IMG/VR virus record: IMGVR_UViG_3300049489_001327
Coordinates: 1-33,600 of that record
DNA from: a virus
DNA: 33,600 nt
Direction: 5' to 3' (one strand)
Both the position numbers and the translations under genes were made by a program. This document shows positions 1 through 8,514 of this stretch, one piece after another (position 1 is the stretch's first letter; each line of letters begins with the position of its first letter). Under the pieces are notes generated by a model. That model was not told the DNA's origin. It saw only the letters and a list, made by a program, of their open reading frames with translations, and searched no databases.

Positions 1-30
1 AATATAAACGACGAAGGGGTGTCTTTCTGA
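1..30 (+). CDS. Major capsid protein, C-terminal fragment
   Basis: In frame 1, codons 1-30 read NINDEGVSF followed by TGA. This is the exact C-terminus of the capsid gene at 32154-33503. It is not a separate gene: it is the end of that gene carried over by the circular overlap. Confidence 0.9.
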   Translation, partial: NINDEGVSF

Positions 31-43
31 TAGCTTAAATAAA

Positions 44-79
44 GGACAACTCCTTCAATAAAGAGGGGTTGTCCCTTTT
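44..79 (+). terminator. Terminator after the major capsid gene
   Basis: Arms GGACAAC (44-50) and GTTGTCC (68-74) pair perfectly. Two further G-C pairs lie inside after one mismatch, and the right arm is followed by CTTTTG. It sits 13 bases after the capsid stop and before the SD of the next gene, so it is probably an attenuating terminator that lowers transcription after the highly expressed capsid gene. A second copy lies at 33517-33552. Confidence 0.65.
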
Positions 80-96
80 GCATTTAAAGGGTTTTT

Positions 97-363
97 ATGG
101 CTTCATTAGACATCGCCTCTTACGGGTTGGTGGCCGAGTTTTACTCGGTGTCCCTGACCAGCGGTTCGCCAACGACTCTGCCGCAGGGTCTCGTGACCAA
201 CAGGCCGCCTGTGGGCGTTGTGTTGCTGGATGTGGCGTTTGGGCCTGGAGAGACCACAACAGGGACGTCTTGGACGACCTCTGGTGGTGCTGCGGTCATC
301 ACGCCCACCTTCAGCGCTGCGGTCACACGTATAGGCACAGTCGCTGTCCTGTACAAGGTGTGA
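97..363 (+). CDS. Small head-region protein (88 aa), unknown
   Basis: The ATG at 97 has the SD AAAGGG five bases upstream. The 88-residue product is rich in Thr, Gly and Val, has no Cys or membrane segment, and looks all-beta, with a C-terminal strand ending in VLYKV. It lies directly after the capsid terminator and ends three bases before the next start, so it belongs to the virion operon. A role as a capsid decoration or fibre-attachment protein is inferred from position only. Confidence 0.75.
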   Translation: MASLDIASYGLVAEFYSVSLTSGSPTTLPQGLVTNRPPVGVVLLDVAFGPGETTTGTSWTTSGGAAVITPTFSAAVTRIGTVAVLYKV

Positions 364-366
364 CCC

Positions 367-1176
367 GTGGGCACACCGGTCACCTTCAATGGCCTTTCGG
401 TGGTCGTCCCCTCTAATGGGGACCAGGGCTGGGGCAACGACGTCTCGGCGCTGCTCATCGAGCTCGCCAACAACGCCGCGGTCATCAGCGCTCTCGTGCA
501 GAACATCCGGGTGGCCAACGCCACGCCCGTAACCATCCTCAACACGGACTACGCCGTCGGTGTGGACGTGCCCTCCGCCTCTCAGGTGGATCTGCCCCCC
601 GGGGTGGCCTCCATCGGTCAGCTGTTCATCGTGTACGACGCCTCAGGAAGTGCCTCTTCAAACCCCATCACCATCACGCCTTTTGGAAGCGACACCATCA
701 ATGGGGCCGCGAGCTATGTGCTGGCGACGGATCGGGGTGTGGTGACCCTGCAGTACGACTCCTTCACATGGGTGGTGGTCTCGCAGGTCAGCGGGTTCAT
801 GCCCAATCCCTTTTACGGGTCGCAGCCTGGCAACCGCTCGTACGTGTCCGCAGCGGCGGTGGGATTGAATTTTCCCACGGTGTCTGACGGTCAGCAGTCG
901 ACTGTTCAGCTTTCGGGCACGTCCTCCTACGAGCTGGTCGTGTCTTTGGGCACCGGACAGTCCATCAGCCTGCACACCTCGTTTGCCTCAGCGGAGGTGA
1001 CGGCGGTTTCGGACCCCAGCGGTCTGTTTCTGCCGACAGACGCGGGTGTGGGTATCTACGTGTTCAAGAGTGCGGGCAGCGGTTTCATAGGTTTTAAAAA
1101 CAGAATGGGCGCGTCTGTGACCATAGAGGTCAAATCTTTAACAGCGCGTGTGGTCGGAACAAGTTCTTGGAGTTAA
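367..1176 (+). CDS. Virion fibre / receptor-binding type protein (269 aa)
   Basis: The GTG at 367 is preceded by the SD AAGGTG. Residues about 1-50 are an N-terminal attachment region with a short helical stretch. Residues 75-140 match the small beta domain common in phage fibres (pattern ITITPFGSDTI, then VVTLQYDSFTWVVV). Residues about 175-269 form a C-terminal beta domain that is clearly paralogous to the end of the tail fibre at 13885: in the last 45 residues I count 21 identities, including KNRMGAS. It probably exposes a receptor- or glycan-binding tip from the head or tail. The sharing of a tip domain is described under findings. Confidence 0.75.
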   Translation: MGTPVTFNGLSVVVPSNGDQGWGNDVSALLIELANNAAVISALVQNIRVANATPVTILNTDYAVGVDVPSASQVDLPPGVASIGQLFIVYDASGSASSNPITITPFGSDTINGAASYVLATDRGVVTLQYDSFTWVVVSQVSGFMPNPFYGSQPGNRSYVSAAAVGLNFPTVSDGQQSTVQLSGTSSYELVVSLGTGQSISLHTSFASAEVTAVSDPSGLFLPTDAGVGIYVFKSAGSGFIGFKNRMGASVTIEVKSLTARVVGTSSWS

Positions 1177-1179
1177 AAA

Positions 1180-1524
1180 ATGGATAGCAAAGACATTGAA
1201 AAGTCGGTTTTGGAGTCCTTACTGGAGGCTGTGCGCAGCAAGCTGTTTGGGGAAGACGATATGAACCCCATGGAGAAGGACACTAAAGATTTGGACGGGA
1301 CCGAGGGGATGCCCGAGGTGGAGATGGAGCTTGAGAAGGCCCAGAAGGAGCCACCGGCCTTTGCCGCTGAGGAAGAGGAGGGCCCCGATTTGGATTCCAT
1401 CAAAGGTTTTTTGGAGGGCAAGAGAGATCAGGGCCGTCCGGCCATGAAGGGTTTGAAGGTGGGTCAGACGGAAGTTGAGATTGCGCCTTTGAAGAAACGG
1501 GTTGCCCCCAAAAAGAGCTATTAG
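1180..1524 (+). CDS. Acidic low-complexity virion-operon protein (114 aa), unknown
   Basis: The ATG at 1180 follows the fibre stop by three bases. The product is highly charged: residues 20-85 are Glu/Asp-rich (AAEEEEGPDLD near 67-77) and the C-terminus is basic (KKRVAPKKSY). It is predicted helical or disordered, with no membrane segment. The acidic body with a basic tail recalls assembly chaperones or scaffold-like factors, but the genome has a better scaffold candidate at 30209. Function unknown. Confidence 0.75.
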   Translation: MDSKDIEKSVLESLLEAVRSKLFGEDDMNPMEKDTKDLDGTEGMPEVEMELEKAQKEPPAFAAEEEEGPDLDSIKGFLEGKRDQGRPAMKGLKVGQTEVEIAPLKKRVAPKKSY

Positions 1525-1533
1525 AGGTCGTAA

Positions 1534-2457
1534 GTGGACTCAACGGATCTTCTCAACGCCATCAAAAGGGCCATAACGGTTCCTCAGTATCAGGCCCGTT
1601 TCACAGATGAGGACCTTCTGGCGCTGTCCTGCGAGGAGCAGGAGACGCTGGTTGTGCCTCTCATCATCTGTTTGCGAGAAGAGTATTTTGTGGTGCGCGA
1701 CGAGGTCGAGATCCCCACGGGTCAAAGCCGTGTGAAGGTGCCCGTGCGGGCTTTGGGCCGTTCCCTACGGGAGGTCCATTACCGTTTGCAGAACAGCTCC
1801 TATTACAACCTGCCGCGCTACGCCATTGAGGACGCCTACCCCTACATCTCGCCCCATGTGAACGGCTCCCCATCGGGCTTTTACATCATGGGCGACGCCA
1901 TCTATCTCGCACCCACTCCCAATTCAGATGGTGTGTGCGCGTTGTGGTACTGCCTAAAACCCAGCTCCATTGTGTCCACCTCCCGCACAGGGGTTGTCAC
2001 CTCGGTGACCCCCACAACGGTGACCTTGAATCAGGTGCCCGCCAACCTGGCCTTGGGGACTTTTGCAGACATCACGGACGGTCAGCCGGGTTATCAGTTG
2101 GTGTTTCGGGACCTGACCATCACCAACATCTCGGGCAAGACCCTGACGTTTGACTCGGACCCTGTGGGCGTGAAGGTCGGAGACGTGGTGTCCACGGCTC
2201 TGGAGACCTCCCTTGTGCAGCTGCCCACAGAGGTGCAGCAGGTGCTGGTTCAGGCGGTCTGTGTGCGCATCCTGCAGGCCCTGGCCATACCCGAGCAGCT
2301 GCAGCTGGCCCAGAACGAGCTTAAGGCCAAAATGAAGGCCTGCTCCGAGCTGATGGCCCCCCGTGTGGCGGGCGAGTTGCCCAAGATCATACAGACAAAC
2401 AATTTGCTGCGATCCAGCCGGTCGTTCTATGGATCCTTCCCCTTTGGTGCGCCGTGA
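1534..2457 (+). CDS. Head-to-tail adaptor protein (307 aa)
   Basis: The start is GTG at 1534. Residues 1-55 are helical, followed by a beta region and the pattern GFYIMGDAIYLAPTP (115-129), which is typical of podovirus head-tail adaptors. The C-terminus (220-290) is a long helix, as expected for a protein that docks under the portal. Residues about 145-215 are an inserted Thr/Val-rich beta module with VGD motifs. The gene overlaps the next by four bases (GTGA), so translation is probably coupled to the nozzle. The family assignment rests on fold-like pattern and on position next to nozzle and portal. Confidence 0.7.
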   Translation: MDSTDLLNAIKRAITVPQYQARFTDEDLLALSCEEQETLVVPLIICLREEYFVVRDEVEIPTGQSRVKVPVRALGRSLREVHYRLQNSSYYNLPRYAIEDAYPYISPHVNGSPSGFYIMGDAIYLAPTPNSDGVCALWYCLKPSSIVSTSRTGVVTSVTPTTVTLNQVPANLALGTFADITDGQPGYQLVFRDLTITNISGKTLTFDSDPVGVKVGDVVSTALETSLVQLPTEVQQVLVQAVCVRILQALAIPEQLQLAQNELKAKMKACSELMAPRVAGELPKIIQTNNLLRSSRSFYGSFPFGAP

Positions 2458-5400
2458 AACAGCTCAGTGTGGAGCGGTTCTCGGGTCTTCAGATCCAGCC
2501 CAACTCCTTCACCACAGCGCCGGGATCCTTCGAGAGAGCCGACAATGTGGTCGTCTCCCAGGATTTTTTGATTACAAAAGCGCGTGGGGTGTTCACGCGG
2601 TTTGAGGGGCCCTCCGGTCAGCTGTTCAACCGTCTGTTCGACTACGACGGCTTTGTGTTTGGCATCTCCCAAAACGCCGTGTACCGGTTTGTGCAGACAG
2701 CGGTCGTGGCCCAGAGCCGCTGCGTTGCCGGCAGCCCGGTCATCACGGTGCGCCGTGTGTCCCACGGTCTGCGCAACGGCGACTTCATCTCTGAGGTTGC
2801 GGTGGTGAACTCAGACCCGTTTGTGGCTGCGTTCCCCAACAGACATGTGGACTTTGCGGGCATACGGGGGGTCACAAGCTCCTTCTCTTCGGTTGCCGCC
2901 ACACGCCTTTCCAATGTGCTCACCATCACTCTGGCAAACCACGGCTTGCAGACGGGCGATCGCATTGAGATTCTCGCCAGCACCCTGTCTGTGGCTCTGT
3001 CCGTGCAGGCCGTCACGGTCACAGGCACCAACACCTTCACCATCCCCTCCACAGGCTCCAACGGCTCTGGCACCGTGACGTTCTGCAGTTTAGACGCCTT
3101 CCGCATCACGGCCTCTCAAAATGCCCTTTCCAGCGTCACCAGTGGCGCCTCGGCGTTTTCCTACATTTACTATGCGGTCTTGAGCGGCCCCACCGTGTCT
3201 GTGACGGGTTCAGGAGTGGGCGTGTCCCGGGTTGTAAAATCCAATAAGAATGCGTACTTTACGACGGACAATGGGGTTTACAAACTGGAGCGCAGCGATT
3301 TGCCTGTGCTCAAGTCGGGCGCACCGCCGGGCTTGGACCTGAGCGTGACGCTGGGACGGAGCGATGGTGGGACTGGTCTTCTATTGGGACCTGTTAAGCC
3401 TCAGTACAATCTGGCTTACCGGATCCTCTTCGGCCGCAAGGACGCTAACGGTAATTTGGTTCTTGGCGCGCCTAGCGAGTTTTATCTTGTAAAGAACGCG
3501 ACCCTCTACAGCGTGGGCAACGCAAACCTGAGCTTCAATTTGGGGACTCAGGAGCTGACGATCACGCGTGCGGGCAACGGCCACGTGGCCGGTGAGTTCA
3601 TCAGCCTGTACGGCTGCACGGGGTTCACCCCGGCCATCCCCGATGGCACCCGTGTTCTGGTCACGTCCCCTGTGAGCCCCGCAGGCTCTTTTGTGGTGGA
3701 TCTGAGCCCTCTAAGCATCTCCGCGGTGACCACCCTCTCCATCCAATACGGCGATGAATTAACACCCCAGGTGACCTTCACAGTCCCTGATGGGGTGGAC
3801 TCGACCCAATGGCTCTACCGTGTGTACCGCACCGCCCAGACACAGGGTGTCTCCTCCATCCCCGACCCCAACACGTACACGTTGGTGCAGGAGGAGAACC
3901 TGACGTCCTTCCAGATAGCCAACAATTATGTGGATTTTTACGACTCTCTGGATGACGCGCTCATAGCGGGCAACCCGACTTTGTACACCAACCCCAACAA
4001 CGAGGGGGAGCTGCAGGCCAACGCCCGTCCGCCCCTGTGCCGCGACGCCGCGGTGTTTAAGGGCTACACCTTCTACGCCAACACCTCGCAGTACCGCAGT
4101 GTGGAGGTTTCCGTGGTGGCGCCCGATCGGATCGCCGACGCGGACATAGTGGACGTGGGTTTGCAAACCTATCTTTTCCGGGGGGACAGCGCCAATGCGC
4201 CTGTGGGGAACGCTCGGGTCACATCAAATGCCATCACATCCTCTTATGTGGAGATCACACAGCCGGATCATGGCTTCCAAAATGGCGACACTGTGGTTGT
4301 TGTGGGTTCTGTCGCCATTACGGGGCTCTCGCCCGGCCCCTATGCCGTATCATCGGTCACCACCACCACGTTCCGTGTGGGCTCTGGGGCCTCAGGGGGC
4401 GGCACGGTCACGTACGAGGGTCTCTCCGATGCGCTAGGCAAAAGACTCGTAAAGCGGGTCATCCCGAGCTCCACTGTCACGCTCTCGGAAGCCATCGATC
4501 AAACGGCCCGTTACTGGGGCAAAGCCATCAACCGAAACCCGGATTCGACGGTGTACGCAAGCTACATTTCGGGTCTCACAGGGGCGCCGGGCAAACTGTT
4601 TTTGAGCGCTAAGGATCTGAACGCACCGGCCTACAGCCTGACGACGAACACCACCGTGACCGGTGAGGCCTTCCTGCCCACCCTCCCAACGTCTGGCACC
4701 GCGGTTTCCGGGCTTCAGGAGACGTTTGCTAATGAGCTTTTGGTCTCCAAGCTGGGGGAGCCCGAGGCGGTGCCTGCGGTCAACTCCTTTAAAGTCGGCA
4801 GCCAGAGTGCGGCTATCCTGCGCATTGCGGCTCTGCGCGACTCTCTGATTGTGCTCAAAGAAGACGGTGTGTTCCGTTTAAACGGAGACAGCCTCAACAA
4901 CTTTTCAATAACCGCGTTGGACACCACGGTGCTGTGCAAGGCCACAGACTCTGTGGATGTGCTCAACAACTCGGTGTACGCGTTCACCAACCAAGGGGTC
5001 GTTCAGATAGCGGACACCAGTGTGCGCATCCTCTCTCGCCCCATAGAGCCCTTTTTAAGCGCCATCCTGGGAGACCCCAACCTGGAGTCCGTGACAGGCG
5101 GTTTGGCCTATGAGTCGGAAAGGCTCTACCTGCTGTCCACCAAAAGACCGGGGAGCGCGAGCGCGGACGTGGTGTACTGCTACAACTACCTAAACGACGC
5201 GTGGACGACGTTTTCGGGCTCTCCCATGGTGTTTGTCAATGGGTTTGTGTCCTCTTTAGACGACAAGATGATGCTTATACCGACGCACAACCCCTCTTTG
5301 GTGGTTAAGGAGCGCAAGGACAACACCAAGGTGGATTACAGCAGGGAGTCGGTGGCTGTCCTGACCCTCAATGCGTTGGCCTCAAACGCCCAGTCTTTGG

Positions 5401-6518
5401 TGGGTGTGCCGGATCTGACCATCTCCTCAAGCCTGCCCCACGGTCTGTCTGTGGGTGATGTGGTGACGCTGACGCGCTGCTCGTCGGTTCTGGCGGCGGT
5501 GTACCCCGGTGGGGCGTCAGATGTGAACGGTCTGCGTGTGGTCACAGGCGTTGTGGACGACACGACCTTTATTGTGGACGCGGCCTCCAACGCCCTTCTG
5601 TCTCTGGCCTCAACGGTGTTTGCCAAAAAGGGCATCTGCGAGAGCGATCTGTCCTGTGCCGTCGTTGCGGGTGACCGAACGGTGGTCATCACCACCTCTG
5701 TGCCCCATGGGCTGTCTTCCGGGTCCTCAGTGACCATCAATGGGCTGTCCTCTGCGGTCTCTGCGGCCCTCTCGAACCCTTCGGACCTGACCGGGTTCCG
5801 ATCCCTCACCGTGTTGTCCTCTGTGACCTTCTCGGTGCGCTGCACCAACGCGCCCATAGGCTCGGCCACAGGGACCGTGAATGTGACGGACAAGCGTCAG
5901 AACCTCACCCAATGCACCTTGGACGTGCCCGCGAATGTGGTGCCTCAGCCGGGCGACGCGGTGGTTCTGGGCACAGGGCTTTTCAAGATTGAAAGAGTCA
6001 TCAAGTTTTCAAATGTCTTTTACCTTGTGGAGTTTATCTTTCCTTACATGGGTCTCTCAACAGACCCGAGCTTTCTGCACAGCGGCTACACATCGACGGT
6101 CAAATGGAACCCCATCACAGGGGGGAACACAGGGCAGCTCAAGTACTTCCCGGAATTTCAAACGTCCTTTCGGACCCAATCGTCCTGCACGGGCGTGACA
6201 CTCAATTTCTCCAATGACAGCTTCCCGGGCACCACAGCGACGTTTTGGAATTTCAAGGTGGGCAGCGACAAAAGGCCCATCACCTTTGGGGGCTGGGGCC
6301 AGCTGGTGTGGGGCGCGTTCCCGTGGGGAGGCGAGGTGTCCATTGATAAAGAGTTTGTCACGAGCTCAGCGGTCATCCTGCGTGTGTACACGCCCAAAGA
6401 CGCCTTTGTGGGCACCTATCTGCAGCCAAGCCTCGATCACCGCATCGCAGGCGAGCCCCTGGAGATCCAGTCCATCAGCTTTTTGATGAGGCCGGTGTCC
6501 GAAAGAACGACCAAATAA
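2454..6518 (+). CDS. Tail nozzle protein, enlarged (1354 aa)
   Basis: The GTG at 2454 overlaps the adaptor stop. The N-terminus (residues 5-50, with the pattern FTTAPGSFERADNVVV) matches the start of podovirus nozzle or packaged-DNA-stabilising hub proteins. Residues about 770-960 have propeller-like repeats (DGVFRLNGDS, VYAFTNQGVVQI, YNYLNDAWTTF). It closes the tail below the adaptor and holds the packaged DNA. T7 gp12, the reference nozzle, is about 800 residues; this protein is much longer because of inserted beta modules with the signature HGLxxGD at residues 103, 162, 605, 995 and 1084, and a degenerate one at 374. Next is the portal gene, ten bases downstream. Confidence 0.8.
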   Translation: MKQLSVERFSGLQIQPNSFTTAPGSFERADNVVVSQDFLITKARGVFTRFEGPSGQLFNRLFDYDGFVFGISQNAVYRFVQTAVVAQSRCVAGSPVITVRRVSHGLRNGDFISEVAVVNSDPFVAAFPNRHVDFAGIRGVTSSFSSVAATRLSNVLTITLANHGLQTGDRIEILASTLSVALSVQAVTVTGTNTFTIPSTGSNGSGTVTFCSLDAFRITASQNALSSVTSGASAFSYIYYAVLSGPTVSVTGSGVGVSRVVKSNKNAYFTTDNGVYKLERSDLPVLKSGAPPGLDLSVTLGRSDGGTGLLLGPVKPQYNLAYRILFGRKDANGNLVLGAPSEFYLVKNATLYSVGNANLSFNLGTQELTITRAGNGHVAGEFISLYGCTGFTPAIPDGTRVLVTSPVSPAGSFVVDLSPLSISAVTTLSIQYGDELTPQVTFTVPDGVDSTQWLYRVYRTAQTQGVSSIPDPNTYTLVQEENLTSFQIANNYVDFYDSLDDALIAGNPTLYTNPNNEGELQANARPPLCRDAAVFKGYTFYANTSQYRSVEVSVVAPDRIADADIVDVGLQTYLFRGDSANAPVGNARVTSNAITSSYVEITQPDHGFQNGDTVVVVGSVAITGLSPGPYAVSSVTTTTFRVGSGASGGGTVTYEGLSDALGKRLVKRVIPSSTVTLSEAIDQTARYWGKAINRNPDSTVYASYISGLTGAPGKLFLSAKDLNAPAYSLTTNTTVTGEAFLPTLPTSGTAVSGLQETFANELLVSKLGEPEAVPAVNSFKVGSQSAAILRIAALRDSLIVLKEDGVFRLNGDSLNNFSITALDTTVLCKATDSVDVLNNSVYAFTNQGVVQIADTSVRILSRPIEPFLSAILGDPNLESVTGGLAYESERLYLLSTKRPGSASADVVYCYNYLNDAWTTFSGSPMVFVNGFVSSLDDKMMLIPTHNPSLVVKERKDNTKVDYSRESVAVLTLNALASNAQSLVGVPDLTISSSLPHGLSVGDVVTLTRCSSVLAAVYPGGASDVNGLRVVTGVVDDTTFIVDAASNALLSLASTVFAKKGICESDLSCAVVAGDRTVVITTSVPHGLSSGSSVTINGLSSAVSAALSNPSDLTGFRSLTVLSSVTFSVRCTNAPIGSATGTVNVTDKRQNLTQCTLDVPANVVPQPGDAVVLGTGLFKIERVIKFSNVFYLVEFIFPYMGLSTDPSFLHSGYTSTVKWNPITGGNTGQLKYFPEFQTSFRTQSSCTGVTLNFSNDSFPGTTATFWNFKVGSDKRPITFGGWGQLVWGAFPWGGEVSIDKEFVTSSAVILRVYTPKDAFVGTYLQPSLDHRIAGEPLEIQSISFLMRPVSERTTK

Positions 6519-6527
6519 GGACTTTTT

Positions 6528-8510
6528 ATGTCATCGTACCAGAAAAACAGAAATCAGTATTTTGCCTCTGGGAGTGCCGAGGATGTGGTGGAGCGCTCCC
6601 AGTACGAGATTGACAACTGGGGGTACGGCAACACGTCCAGCGTGTTCTTTCAGAATATTCTCAAAACCATGCGCCGCAACATCAATTACTACTACTCCAA
6701 CGTCATCAACACGGCGTCTGGGGACTCGGCCGTGGAGTACAAGGGGGATCAGGGCGAGCTTGTGCAGATGCGCATGCCCGTTGCCCGCACGCTCATCCGC
6801 CAATTCGTGACCCTGACAACCAAGCAGCGTCTCGTGTTTGAGTGCATGACCGATGTGCAGGACCCCAACCCCATCATCACCTCCAAACTTGGGAAGGCCA
6901 TCTGCAACTCGCTGGTGGAGTCTCAAGGCGTCGATCTCAAAATGGAGAAGATCGCAGAGCGTGTGGCGGTTCTGGGAACCTACTTTATGAGCTGCATCTG
7001 GCGCAGCGACAAAGGCTACATTTTCAACAAAACGGAAGAGGGCAACCCGCTGTACTCAGGGGATGTGCACTTTGAAACCCACGATATTAATGATGTGTTC
7101 TTTGATTGGTCCATTGAGGACTTTGAAAATCTCGATTGGCTCATTCTGAGGAGACCTCTCAACCGCTGGAGCCTCATAGCCCAGTTCCCCGACATGCGGG
7201 AGGCCATTCTGGCGTTCCCCAGCGCGAGGCAGGAGCGCAGCGCCCAGACGTACTATTACAACACGATGTCGCGCATGGACAACGACGACATCATTTACGT
7301 GCGGGAGTTCTACCACAAACCCACACCCGCCGTGCCCTTTGGCCGGATGACCGTCTTTTTGGACAAAGAAGCCATTCTCTATGACAACCCCGAGGAAAAC
7401 CCCTATGGGCAGATCCCCGTTGTGCCCTTCATGTTCGAGAAGATCACCAACACGGGCATTGGCTACCCTCTGATCTCAAGCCTGCTGCCCGGTCAGCAGA
7501 TGCTCGATCACTGCTTCTCGGTGGTGAGCACCAACCAGCAGGCCTTTGGTGTTCAAAGCGTTCTGATACCCAAAGGATCTAACATCAACTCCAAAGCCGT
7601 TAATGGCTTAAACTTCATCTACTACACGCCTCAGAGCGCGGAGGGAGGCGGCAAACCCGAGCCTCTGCAGCTCACCCAGACGCCCCCCGAAATCATGCAG
7701 TTTGCCCAGATCCTCTCCCGCAATCTGGGTGAGGTCTCCATGATCAACGACACATTGAGAGGCAACCCGCCTCCCAATGTCACAAGCGGCGCTATGGCAG
7801 CGACCCTATCGGCCAATGCTTTGGAGTTTCTCAACAGCGCCTCAAAAACCCTTTTGATAGGCATTGAAAAGATCTTCAACATCGCTATGACCTGTTACAA
7901 AAAGTTTGCTACTGTAGAGCAGATTATAGACATTGTGGGAGAGGGGCAGATAGCCTTTGTGCGGGAGTTCAAGGCTGAGGACCTGCAGACGATCAAACGT
8001 GTCAAAATCCGCACGCAGAGCCCGCTGATGAACTCCATATCGGGACGCCTCCAGCTCGGTGAGGCCCTGATGCCCATGCTCCAAAACAACCAGTCCTCAG
8101 CCATTGTGAAGTACCTGAGCCTCCTCAACGGCGCACCGGTGGATTCCCTGTTTGAAATTGAGTTTGACGAGGGCATGGCTGCTCAACAAGAGGTCGACGC
8201 TCTGATCGAAGGCCGCAATGTCATGCCGCTGATGACCGACAACCACCCCATCTTCATTCGAGAGCTTATGAAGCTGATCTACAACCCCATTGTGCGCGTC
8301 AACACCGAATTGTCGGCTAAGATCACAGCGGTTATCGAGGAGCGCGTGAAGATGGAGCTCAGCTTGGATCCCGCCATCAAGGCCATGACCCGCGGTCTGC
8401 CCGTCCCTCCTATGCCCCCGCCCAATACGGGTCCAGGGTCTCTAGGGGGCTCCCCCGACGCGCAGCCTGAGGGACTCCCCTCAGCCCCAGCAACCCCAGC
8501 AGTGAGCTAA
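6528..8510 (+). CDS. Portal protein (660 aa)
   Basis: The ATG at 6528 has the SD AAGGA. Length and sequence fit podovirus portals: the aromatic run NINYYYSNVI near residue 52, the segment MRMPVARTLIRQFVTLTTKQ (81-100), and a long helical stem and crown region (450-610). The last 35 residues are Pro/Gly-rich. It forms the dodecameric ring at one capsid vertex that binds terminase during packaging and the adaptor afterwards. It lies downstream of capsid, adaptor and nozzle, not between terminase and scaffold as is usual. Confidence 0.85.
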   Translation: MSSYQKNRNQYFASGSAEDVVERSQYEIDNWGYGNTSSVFFQNILKTMRRNINYYYSNVINTASGDSAVEYKGDQGELVQMRMPVARTLIRQFVTLTTKQRLVFECMTDVQDPNPIITSKLGKAICNSLVESQGVDLKMEKIAERVAVLGTYFMSCIWRSDKGYIFNKTEEGNPLYSGDVHFETHDINDVFFDWSIEDFENLDWLILRRPLNRWSLIAQFPDMREAILAFPSARQERSAQTYYYNTMSRMDNDDIIYVREFYHKPTPAVPFGRMTVFLDKEAILYDNPEENPYGQIPVVPFMFEKITNTGIGYPLISSLLPGQQMLDHCFSVVSTNQQAFGVQSVLIPKGSNINSKAVNGLNFIYYTPQSAEGGGKPEPLQLTQTPPEIMQFAQILSRNLGEVSMINDTLRGNPPPNVTSGAMAATLSANALEFLNSASKTLLIGIEKIFNIAMTCYKKFATVEQIIDIVGEGQIAFVREFKAEDLQTIKRVKIRTQSPLMNSISGRLQLGEALMPMLQNNQSSAIVKYLSLLNGAPVDSLFEIEFDEGMAAQQEVDALIEGRNVMPLMTDNHPIFIRELMKLIYNPIVRVNTELSAKITAVIEERVKMELSLDPAIKAMTRGLPVPPMPPPNTGPGSLGGSPDAQPEGLPSAPATPAVS

Positions 8511-8514
8511 AAAA

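Larger units (their letters stand above)
1..127. repeat. Terminal direct repeat, left copy (circular closure overlap)
   Basis: Bases 1-127 are identical to 33474-33600. The repeat spans the last nine codons of the major capsid gene, a terminator hairpin and the first codons of the next gene, so joining the ends restores an unbroken gene order. A length of 127 is a common maximum assembly k-mer, so I read it as an assembly overlap of a circular or circularly permuted genome; a true packaged terminal repeat is less likely. Confidence 0.95.

Noticed and set aside
1-127. Biological direct terminal repeat of T7 type
   Set aside because: It lies in the capsid gene end and not near terminase, it is short for such repeats, and 127 equals a standard assembly k-mer.
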